64,000 nt of DNA from Magnetospirillum sp. ME-1 (GTDB lineage: Bacteria > Pseudomonadota > Alphaproteobacteria > Rhodospirillales > Magnetospirillaceae), in assembly GCF_002105535.1 (NCBI RefSeq), contig NZ_CP015848.1, positions 1,759,191 through 1,823,190 on the forward strand, read 5' to 3'. Positions 37,862 to 44,632 of the stretch are shown here, in pieces (positions within the stretch are counted from its first letter, which is position 1; each line of letters starts with the position of its first letter). Under the pieces are notes generated by a model. That model made no database searches. It worked only from the letters and a program-made list of their open reading frames with translations, and was not told the DNA's origin. The position numbers and the translations under genes were made by a program.

Positions 37862-38410
37862 ATGTTCGATAAGGCGAAGAGCCGACGTGGCTTCCTTGGG
37901 CTCGGTCTGAGCGCGGCGGCCACCCTGGTGGTCAGCAACCCGGTCGAGGCCGCCGTCCGCCGCATGCCCGAACGCCACATCCACCTCTACAACACCCATA
38001 CCGGCGAAAGCCTGAAATCGGTGTACTGGGCCGAAGGCCACTACCAGACCAAGTCCATCGCCCAGATCAGCCGCTTCCTGCGCGATCACCGCAACAACCA
38101 GGTCCACCCCATCGATCCCAAGCTGCTGGACATGATGAATTCGGTCCAGCGCAAGGTGGGGGCCAAGGGTCCGATCCACATCATCTGCGGCTATCGCTCG
38201 CCCGCCACCAACGCCATCATGGCCTCGCTCAGCGACGGCGTCGCCACCCAGTCCCTGCACACCCAGGGCAAGGCCGTGGATATCCGCCTGCCCGGCCACG
38301 CCACCAAGCATGTGGGCCGCGCCGCCCTGTCGCTGAAGGCCGGCGGTGTCGGCATCTATCCCGCCTCGGATTTCGTCCACATCGATACCGGCCGCGTGCG
38401 GACCTGGTAG
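37862..38410 (+). CDS. YcbK-like DUF882 peptidase (M15 fold), Tat-exported
   Basis: The 182-residue product begins with a twin-arginine-type leader (KSRRGFLGLGLSAAATLVV) and has the M15/DUF882 zinc motifs: His and Asp in SLHTQGKAVDIR and the terminal VHIDTGR. It should be a peptidoglycan peptidase or related zinc enzyme of the periplasm, acting with the L,D-transpeptidase encoded upstream. The ATG at 37862 has a GGAGGGGG site. The stop at 38410 lies only 20 bp before the left end of the Tn7-like element; before the insertion this gene and the LolA-like gene were convergent with a gap of about 9 bp. Confidence 0.9.
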   Translation: MFDKAKSRRGFLGLGLSAAATLVVSNPVEAAVRRMPERHIHLYNTHTGESLKSVYWAEGHYQTKSIAQISRFLRDHRNNQVHPIDPKLLDMMNSVQRKVGAKGPIHIICGYRSPATNAIMASLSDGVATQSLHTQGKAVDIRLPGHATKHVGRAALSLKAGGVGIYPASDFVHIDTGRVRTW

Positions 38411-38430
38411 GGTTCGCCCCTACTTCCCCT

Positions 38431-38603
38431 TGTAGGCTGCACCATAAGCTGAAACCATTGTAGCCATAAGGTGTTACTAGCGCCTTCCCGCCCCCTATTT
38501 CCCCCTCCCATCCCAGTTCCAGTAACACCTTATGCTTCAAAATGGCCGCTTTGGGGCCCGGAATCCGGTGCAGAATCCGCTTTTTGAACCATAAGCTGTT
38601 ACT
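38431..38603. repeat. left end with TnsB-binding-like repeats
   Basis: Four copies of a motif CCATAAG(G/C)TG(A/T)(A/T)AC are seen: 38441-38456, 38463-38478, 38521-38534 (inverted) and 38588-38603. Repeated sites at the ends are what TnsB of Tn7-like elements binds. Confidence 0.75.
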
Positions 38604-38662
38604 AGCCGACACGCCCTAAGGCTGTTATCGTCGACCGCAGTGAAACCTGTTGTCGAAACACC

Positions 38663-39346
38663 ATGCTGCGAAAGCCGTTTGTTCCTGGGCGCCCTGTCCG
38701 CAATGTGGTGACACGTTGCAGTGTGCGGGTAACTGGTCGCTTTGCGAGCCGGAAAATGGGGTGGATGATCCCCTGGGAAAGCCAGATCGAGCGGGATTTC
38801 ATCCTGCTGGCTGAGGTCGATCCTACCGTCATCGCCATCCATGCTCAGCCTTTCCAGGTCGAATACGGCTTCGCTGGCGGGCTCCATCACTACACGCCAG
38901 ACTTTCTGCTGGAGACCATCGATGGCACCGAGGTACACGAGGTGAAACCCGATGAGGACCTAGCCGATGAGGAGTTGCAGAAGCGGCTTCGCAAAGTCGG
39001 AGCGGTCATTGAGCAGATGGGACACAATTTCCTCATCGACGCCGAGAGCTTCATCCGGACTGAGCCCCGTCTGTCCAATGCCGCAGTGATCAACCGAGCA
39101 GCCAAGTTCGAATTGCCAGCACCAGCGCTGCCGAACATTCGGGAGATTCTGGAAAGCGTCCATACCATCAGCATTGGCGACTTAGCCGCCGGCCGAGTCG
39201 GCCGGCCGATCCCGGAGGCGACGGTCTTCGGCTTGGTCGGCCAGGGAAAGCTGCTCGCCGATCTCAACGAGCCGTTGGGCCCATCCACCATGGTCTACGT
39301 CTCAAACAATCCACCCGGCATCGTTACCGTAAAGGCACGCCAATGA
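38663..39346 (+). CDS. tnsA: TnsA-like endonuclease
   Basis: The 227-residue protein resembles the TnsA endonuclease of Tn7, which cuts the 5' ends of the transposon for cut-and-paste movement. The PD-(D/E)xK-type core is visible: the acidic start WESQIERDF, the Asp in YTPDF and the Lys in EVHEVKPD. A C-terminal winged-helix-like part follows (NIREILESVHTISIGDLAAG). Its stop overlaps the tnsB start (ATGA). No strong Shine-Dalgarno is seen before the ATG at 38663. The catalytic residues appear intact. Confidence 0.82.
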   Translation: MLRKPFVPGRPVRNVVTRCSVRVTGRFASRKMGWMIPWESQIERDFILLAEVDPTVIAIHAQPFQVEYGFAGGLHHYTPDFLLETIDGTEVHEVKPDEDLADEELQKRLRKVGAVIEQMGHNFLIDAESFIRTEPRLSNAAVINRAAKFELPAPALPNIREILESVHTISIGDLAAGRVGRPIPEATVFGLVGQGKLLADLNEPLGPSTMVYVSNNPPGIVTVKARQ

Positions 39347-41394
39347 CCGCCATACGCCTGGCTCGTGGCGACACCCTGTTTCTGCAGGACCATCAGTACC
39401 GTGTGCTGGAGCGGCTGGCTGACGGTGCCATTCTGCTCGAGGCCATCGCCACCGGCGAGAAGCGGACGACGACTGACAACCAGTTGGCCGAAGCCCTGGT
39501 TGAGGGCGAGCTCCGTATCATTCCGACCGTTCCCAGCAAGGCATCACTGGAAGCCCTCCAGGAGGATTTCCATTCGCATCCCGATGATCTGAAGGAAGCG
39601 GCGCGGCGCCGGCGCCGCTATCTCGATGGCCTATTGAAGATGGGCATCGTCAAACTCAGCCACGGCCCCACTGAGGAGGCCATTCGGCGGCTGGCCGAGC
39701 AGTTCAACGATCCTAACCCACCAAGCTACCTGACCATTTGCCGCTGGAGGCGTCGTGCCGGTGAGAAGGCGGACCTCCGCCTACTCGTCGATAGAACCAA
39801 GGCCAAAGGGAACCGGTCGGACCGTCTTGGCAGCGACGTCCGAGCCATCATTGATGAATTACTTGCCGAACAGTATATGACGCCAGAGCGCCGGACGGTT
39901 GGCGAGATCCACTACCACCTGCGGGGAAGAATCAATCGCGAGAATCGGCTGCGCTCAGATACGGACCAGATGGCCTGCCCCTCGGTCAGGACCCTTTACA
40001 ATCTGGTCAAAGACCTCGACCTGCGCGATGTCACTGAAGCCCGGCAAGGAAAGCGGGCGGCCAAGCTCGCCTTCGACGCCGTGCAGCCGCAGGCCAATGC
40101 GACGCACCCGTTGGCCGTGGTCGAAATGGACCACACCCACGTCGACCTCTTCTGCGTTGACGACGACACCTATCTGCCGCTGGGACGCCCCTACTTCACC
40201 GTCTGCGTTGATAAGTTCTCGCGCATGGTGACCGGCTTCTACCTCGGTTTTGAGCCGCCCTCGGTGCATTCGGTGATGCAGGCATTGCGCAACGCGATGC
40301 GGCCTAAGAGCTGGCTGAACGAGAAGTTCCCCGAGATCGAGAACGAGTGGCCGTGCCACGGCGTGCCGGACATGCTGTCGCTCGACCGCGGTATGGAATT
40401 CCTCGGCACCGACCTCGAGGATTTTTGTGCCTGCATGCACATCGATATCCGTCATTCTCCGGCCAAGCAGCCCTGGTACAAGGGCTCGGTCGAGCGGTTC
40501 TTCAAGACGCTCAACAAGACCTTCCTGCAACAGCAGCCAGGCACCACCTTCTCTAACATCCTCGAGCGAGACGACTACGACCCGGTCAAGAACGCGATCA
40601 TCCCGTTCAGCACCCTGCAGGCGATCGTCCACAAGTGGGTCGTTGACGTTTTCAGCCGCAACAAGCACCGCGGGATCAACGACATCCCGGTGAACGCCTG
40701 GCTGCGCGGCTGTCAGGCATCACCGGTCCGCCAGGTCAGCCACATCTCGGAGCTCGACGCTCTGCTGGGGCGGGTGGATACCCGCAAGCTCCGGCGCACA
40801 GGAATCGAATTCGAGCACCTTCACTACGTCAGCGACGAGATCGTCGGCTGGCTGCAGGACCCGGCCTTCCACGAGGCAGCGCCGGACAAGATGGTCAAGA
40901 TTAAATACGATCCATCCGACCTGGCGACCATCCGGGTGCGCGACCCACGGATCAACCGGTACGTTGTCATGCCAGTGGCTAAGGCAGAGACCAACTACGC
41001 CACGCATCTCACCATGTGGCAGCACAAGACGATCAGCACCTACGTCCGCAAGGTGCTCAATTCTGAGATCGATCTCGATGCCCTGGCACGGGCCCGGGAG
41101 GACATCTCAGCGATGGTGGCCGAGGCCAGCCTCCATCTCATGGATCACCTTGAACTTGGCCTCGTTGAGATCCCTGTAATAGGCCAACGATCTGTGCCAG
41201 AGGACCCCAATGAAGAGGGCCGCCATGGCCAACACCAATTGCAGCGGCTTTGCCTTGTCCGAGAGTTTATCCGGAACCAACGCGAAGGCCGTGGCCGCCG
41301 CGGAGAGCACCAGCATGTACATATTGCTGGCCTGCATCCTGCGGGCGCTGACCCGATCCGCCATCTCGACATAGAGCTTGTACTGGTCGAGTAG
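39343..41394 (+). CDS. tnsB: TnsB-like DDE transposase with replaced C-terminus
   Basis: The 683-residue reading frame has an N-terminal DNA-binding part and a Mu/TnsB-type rve integrase core with the triad Asp (VVEMDHTH), Asp (LSLDRGMEF) and Glu (KGSVERFF), then a Mu-C-like domain. After about residue 595 (position ~41130) the protein becomes an unrelated, low-complexity tail that is simply the antisense of the neighbouring minus-strand gene. The native end, which in Tn7 contacts the TnsC ATPase, is therefore missing, as are tnsC and tniQ. It probably can bind ends and cut but not select targets normally. Confidence 0.82.
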   Translation: MTAIRLARGDTLFLQDHQYRVLERLADGAILLEAIATGEKRTTTDNQLAEALVEGELRIIPTVPSKASLEALQEDFHSHPDDLKEAARRRRRYLDGLLKMGIVKLSHGPTEEAIRRLAEQFNDPNPPSYLTICRWRRRAGEKADLRLLVDRTKAKGNRSDRLGSDVRAIIDELLAEQYMTPERRTVGEIHYHLRGRINRENRLRSDTDQMACPSVRTLYNLVKDLDLRDVTEARQGKRAAKLAFDAVQPQANATHPLAVVEMDHTHVDLFCVDDDTYLPLGRPYFTVCVDKFSRMVTGFYLGFEPPSVHSVMQALRNAMRPKSWLNEKFPEIENEWPCHGVPDMLSLDRGMEFLGTDLEDFCACMHIDIRHSPAKQPWYKGSVERFFKTLNKTFLQQQPGTTFSNILERDDYDPVKNAIIPFSTLQAIVHKWVVDVFSRNKHRGINDIPVNAWLRGCQASPVRQVSHISELDALLGRVDTRKLRRTGIEFEHLHYVSDEIVGWLQDPAFHEAAPDKMVKIKYDPSDLATIRVRDPRINRYVVMPVAKAETNYATHLTMWQHKTISTYVRKVLNSEIDLDALARAREDISAMVAEASLHLMDHLELGLVEIPVIGQRSVPEDPNEEGRHGQHQLQRLCLVREFIRNQREGRGRRGEHQHVHIAGLHPAGADPIRHLDIELVLVE

Positions 41395-41475
41395 GTGAAC
41401 CTCGAATTTGTCCTCGGGATACCCTTCACGCTTGGCTTGCAGCGCAGATATCGGCTTGTCGGCGATCTCGGACAT
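41107..41475 (-). pseudogene. two-helix membrane protein, 3'-truncated partner of TIR gene
   Basis: The frame encodes 122 residues with a charged N-terminus, a heptad-like stretch (DQYKLYVEMADRVSARRMQA) and two membrane helices (MYMLVLSAAATAFALV and LVLAMAALFIGVLWHR), then NEAKFKVIHEMEA. From memory, relatives paired with TIR genes continue for some 40-50 residues past this point with another helix; here the last residues (GLGHHR) are the antisense of tnsB. The gene is thus cut by the same deletion that removed the tnsB end. Its ATG overlaps the TIR stop by one base. In the intact system it would be a membrane effector. Confidence 0.65.
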
Positions 41476-41885
41476 CAGATCGAATGCCTACGCACGGCAT
41501 CGACTATGCTGGCGGTATTCCATCCAACGATTTCGCGGGCGGCCTGAGTAACAGCCTGTGGCATCATCTGGGATCCCCAGGGTCGAATGCCCACGATCGG
41601 CTTGTTATAGGATCTGGCTATGTCGATCTCCTTCTGGATCCAATCCCGGTAGGAGACATACATGCCGCCGATAATCAGCACGCAGTTGACCGGGCGAATC
41701 TGGCGATCGAGTTCACTCGTCAGCTTGGCCGCACTCCCACCCGTCAACGGATCGGTCTTTGGGACCGAATAGTTGCGCCAGGCAAAAAACGGTGCTGCGT
41801 TCAGGAAATCGACGAGCTTGGCGTACACCTCGGTGTAAGTCCAAGCATGCGAAATGAACAGATCGTATGTCTTCAGCGCGGGCAT
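41475..41885 (-). CDS. TIR-like protein (DUF1863/ThsB type)
   Basis: The 136-residue protein matches the MTH538/ThsB-type TIR-like fold: first strand YDLFISHAW, the segment FFAWRNYSVPKTDPL, then VNCVLIIGGMYVSYRDWI with the putative catalytic Glu in QKEIDIA, and KPIVGIRPWG. In Thoeris defence, ThsB senses phage and makes a cyclic ADP-ribose-type signal from NAD that activates ThsA. The neighbour here is a membrane protein and not SIR2-SLOG, so it would be a variant system. The ATG at 41885 has GGGGAGTGGG upstream. It is cargo inside the Tn7-like element. Confidence 0.8.
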   Translation of the reverse strand: MPALKTYDLFISHAWTYTEVYAKLVDFLNAAPFFAWRNYSVPKTDPLTGGSAAKLTSELDRQIRPVNCVLIIGGMYVSYRDWIQKEIDIARSYNKPIVGIRPWGSQMMPQAVTQAAREIVGWNTASIVDAVRRHSI

Positions 41886-42090
41886 TGGACCCACTCCCCA
41901 ACCACCAATTGGCGCAATATATCTTCACGTGCCGATGAACGCAAGATGTTGTCATGTGGCGACGCGATAACGCTAGATGGAGTATCAAGCGCCTCTGGCT
42001 AAATTCCCCTCCCAATGAGCGCAGGGAGACAGACTTAGGAATCCGGGGGCGTCAAGACTGATTTTCAGATGATTCAGCGATCACTGAATA

Positions 42091-42142
42091 TTGACTTATT
42101 AGTGCCATGTTTATAATAGATTTATTGATCTCAGATTGAGAT
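42091..42142 (+). promoter_or_regulatory. promoter and dyad upstream of HTH cargo gene
   Basis: TTGACT (42091-42096) and TATAAT (42112-42117), 15 bp apart, resemble sigma-70 boxes in an AT-rich stretch. Just downstream is a perfect dyad ATCTCA-GAT-TGAGAT (42128-42142), well placed for repression by the HTH protein encoded next. Confidence 0.55.
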
Positions 42143-42182
42143 GATCCGGGCATCAAATTTCCACGGATCAAGGAGATCAATC

Positions 42183-42824
42183 ATGAGCACCGCCCCTGTC
42201 GTTGATTTTGCTGTTCGCCCCTTGCCCAGCAAGCGGCACCTTCGCAACGCCACCAAGCTGCTGCTGGAGGTCCATGCCTTGAGCAAGGTCTCCCGTCAGG
42301 AGCTTTGCGATCACCTGGGCATTCAACCCACCAATCTTTCGAACTGGAACAGCTTCGTCGAATGCAAGATTGATGGCGGGGCTCCGTCGGTGGAAACAGC
42401 CCGGCGGCTGCTTGACTTCTGCGCCCCGTATCTGCTGGCTAAGAATTCGGTTTTGCTGACCGATGTCCTGAAGGACGCCATCCTCATTTCCATGATCCTT
42501 GATCGGGACGATACGCCGACCGAACAGATCCTGCGGGGATTGACCTATAACGTCGACCGCGAGTTGAACAAGTTTCGGAAGTTGATCGTTCGCCATTCAG
42601 CCAAGTTGCCGAACCGTCTGAAGAAGCGGTATGGCCCCGTGGGGTTCCAGGAACACTTCACCGACCGTAAGAACGTCCATGTCGGGAATTGGGCGGAGTA
42701 TTACAAGCCGGACGACATCGAGCGGCAAATGATCATCGAGTCGTATGGCTACAAGTTCCTGCGCATCAATCGGTTCAACCTCGGGGCGGACCCCGCACAG
42801 ACCCTGTCACGTCGCCTATCTTAA
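42183..42824 (+). CDS. HTH-domain protein with nuclease-like C-terminus
   Basis: The 213-residue product has an N-terminal helix-turn-helix (SKVSRQELCDHLGIQPTNLS) and a C-terminal segment GYKFLRINRFNLGADPAQTL, a phrase typical of restriction-endonuclease-like or DUF559-type proteins. The middle does not match anything I recognise. The ribosome site AAGGAGATC before the ATG at 42183 is strong. The HTH could read the dyad at 42128-42142. It is cargo of the Tn7-like element, and its 3' end overlaps the HNH gene frame, so the pair may be one functional unit or two pieces left by decay. Confidence 0.55.
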   Translation: MSTAPVVDFAVRPLPSKRHLRNATKLLLEVHALSKVSRQELCDHLGIQPTNLSNWNSFVECKIDGGAPSVETARRLLDFCAPYLLAKNSVLLTDVLKDAILISMILDRDDTPTEQILRGLTYNVDRELNKFRKLIVRHSAKLPNRLKKRYGPVGFQEHFTDRKNVHVGNWAEYYKPDDIERQMIIESYGYKFLRINRFNLGADPAQTLSRRLS

Positions 42825-43731
42825 GAGCGAATGGGGGCCGATCAGCGACTATTGGCCTTGCGTATCGTTCTCCAAGAAATCCGTTGCCACTCGCCTGAGT
42901 GCCTTCCGACCGGGCATCGACATCCTGATCTACGTTGGCACCACGAGCCCCAGCTCGACCGAAGACCCACTCCACCGCAGCCGGATCATATCGGCGGTAG
43001 TCATCCAGCCCGGCCAAGTTTTGGCTACGAAAGAGATCATCCCAGAGGCTTCGTGGCAGGAGTCAGTCCGCCATTGGGGAGAAAATCGATGGGGACATGC
43101 GATGGCTGTCACCCGGGCGGCAGTCATGGCCGGACCGCCCTTTCCTGAGGCGCGGGAAGTCATCCCCACGGCATATTCCCAGATTGGCTGGATTGAAAAT
43201 CGAGGGAACCTAGTCGAGGCCGTCGGCAGCGAGCGCGAAGCGGTAATGGGCCTCGATATTGAGGAAATTCAGTTGAACCTGCGCCCAGGTGTGCGCACCT
43301 ACCTCGAAATGCATTCCGCTATTGCCCCTACGGCTGACAAGGCCCTCAAAGCCGAAATCACCAGAATGGCACTGCTCATTCAGCAACGGGTAGAGCGCAG
43401 CGGTGAAGAGGGTGTCAAGATCAACCCACTGCGGAGCGCTCCGAACATCAGCGATCTCATGCCCCTGCTGACCCGTAAATGGCATAGCCAACGGGGGCTC
43501 TGCCCGTTGTGCCAGGGGCACATCCCTGTGGGAACCAAGAACCGGATGCTTCAGCCATCAGCCGACCGCATCGACAGTGCAAATGGTGCCTACGACGACG
43601 CCAACGTCCAGATCACGCATCTCTCCTGCAATTTGGCCAAGAATAAATATGGCATCGATGAATTTGCAGAATGGCTGGACGTGATCCGCAGTCAGGATGA
43701 TGACGAAGACGAACCGTCCAATTTTTGCTGA
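42745..43731 (+). CDS. HNH-endonuclease-domain protein, start uncertain
   Basis: The frame runs 328 residues and ends with an HNH-like zinc site: CPLCQGHI, then RIDSANGAYDDANVQITHLSCN with the second Cys and His, and the helix LAKNKYGIDEFAEWL. The N-terminal part (from about HVAYLKSEWG) looks like a protein domain with a strand-rich start (DILIYVGTTS). No convincing start codon with a ribosome site lies before it; the first ATG at 42745 is inside the previous gene and gives an unnatural leader. A lost or atypical start is possible. It is probably a nuclease of mobile-element cargo; target unknown. Confidence 0.6.
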   Translation: MATSSCASIGSTSGRTPHRPCHVAYLKSEWGPISDYWPCVSFSKKSVATRLSAFRPGIDILIYVGTTSPSSTEDPLHRSRIISAVVIQPGQVLATKEIIPEASWQESVRHWGENRWGHAMAVTRAAVMAGPPFPEAREVIPTAYSQIGWIENRGNLVEAVGSEREAVMGLDIEEIQLNLRPGVRTYLEMHSAIAPTADKALKAEITRMALLIQQRVERSGEEGVKINPLRSAPNISDLMPLLTRKWHSQRGLCPLCQGHIPVGTKNRMLQPSADRIDSANGAYDDANVQITHLSCNLAKNKYGIDEFAEWLDVIRSQDDDEDEPSNFC

Positions 43732-43765
43732 TTCTGTCGGCCAGTATCGCCTTGTGCTTCAAATA

Positions 43766-43846
43766 GTTTCATCTTATGATTCAATCACAGGCATGAACAT
43801 CGCTGAAATCCTAGGGACACGGTTTCAGCTTATGGTTCACCGGACA
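43766..43846. repeat. right end with TnsB-binding-like repeats
   Basis: Two inverted copies of the end motif are seen: 43766-43780 (reads ATCATAAGATGAAAC on the minus strand) and 43821-43836 (ACCATAAGCTGAAACC on the minus strand). The element stops at ACA, 43844-43846. Confidence 0.72.
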
Positions 43847-44503
43847 CCCCTTGCGTCCCTCGAGCAGCGGCTTGAGTCTTTCCACCGCCTGGACCACCTT
43901 GTCCGGCGGCACCTGGCGCAGGTCGAAGCCGAACCAGCCCTTGGGCACTTCGAACACCTGACGGTCCACCGCGCCGACCCGCAGGTCGGACAGGGTCATT
44001 TCCACCGGGGAATCATCGCCGTCGGCGTTGCTCAGCACGCCGGCCGCCTTGACCACGATGCCCTCACGGCTGGTCCAGATGTCGCCGGTGAAGCCGCCCT
44101 TGGGTCCCTCGGCCCGGGTTTTCCAGCGGGTGGCCTTGAGGCCGGCGACGGTTTCCTCGCGTACCCGGGTCCGGCTGGCGGTCCAGGATTCCAGCCCCCC
44201 CACCATGCCGGCGGCGGCCCGCAGCGACAGTCCCACATGCCATTTCCCCGACAGGTTCAGCAAGGTGGCGGAATCGGCCTTGCGATCGATCAGGATGCCC
44301 TGGCCGCCGCCGGTGGTGGCCACCTCGCGCCGCTCCAGCCCCGGCATGTGCCAGACCCGGCCGTGATAGGTGCCCCGCGACGATGTGACCGAGAAGGCGG
44401 CGGTATAGGATTCCGGCGCGTCCAGAAGGTCGAGAGCGGATTCGGCGGCCAGGGCGGCTCCGCCCCAGGCGAACGTCAGCAGAAAGGCGATGAAATGGCG
44501 CAC
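43811..44503 (-). CDS. exported LolA-like/DUF protein, C-terminus altered by transposon
   Basis: The 230-residue product has a signal peptide (HFIAFLLTFAWGGAALAAE) and a beta-rich periplasmic domain like LolA/DUF4412 outer-membrane-lipoprotein carriers (YTAAFSVTSSRGTYHGRVW, then VEMTLSDLRVGAVDRQVFE). The family call is tentative. Start is GTG at 44503 with GAGGA upstream. The last residues (CPVNHKLKPCP) are coded by the transposon end. Joining the two flanks shows the original gene ended ...EGRKGK-stop, two codons further, so the insertion only swapped the tail and probably left the protein working. Confidence 0.7.
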   Translation of the reverse strand: MRHFIAFLLTFAWGGAALAAESALDLLDAPESYTAAFSVTSSRGTYHGRVWHMPGLERREVATTGGGQGILIDRKADSATLLNLSGKWHVGLSLRAAAGMVGGLESWTASRTRVREETVAGLKATRWKTRAEGPKGGFTGDIWTSREGIVVKAAGVLSNADGDDSPVEMTLSDLRVGAVDRQVFEVPKGWFGFDLRQVPPDKVVQAVERLKPLLEGRKGCPVNHKLKPCP

Positions 44504-44632
44504 GTGAATCCTCGCTGGTGGCCGGCGGCGCAGCAAAGCACGAGCCGCCCTCGCGCTCAAGAGGCAGCACAATCCGGTTGCGCCGCCCCTCCGGCACCGT
44601 ATCATCGTCGGGGGAACAGGGAGAGGGCGGTA

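Larger units (their letters stand above)
38426..43851. mobile_element. Tn7-like transposon remnant with target duplication
   Basis: The element proper is 38431-43846 (5416 bp). Its left end TGT-N7-ACCATAAGCTGAAACC (38431-38456) is matched, inverted, by the right end (43821-43846): 3+16 identical bases and equal spacing. It is flanked by a perfect 5-bp duplication CCCCT (38426-38430 and 43847-43851), the size made by Tn7-type transposases. Inside are tnsA, tnsB, a TIR/transmembrane pair, an HTH gene and an HNH gene. No tnsC or tniQ/tnsD is present and the tnsB end is replaced, so the element is probably not mobile by itself. It sits in the last codons of a convergent host gene. Confidence 0.88.

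Noticed and set aside
41107..41394. Native C-terminus of TnsB
   Set aside because: The last ~90 codons of the frame are antisense to the membrane gene and have no TnsB-like content.
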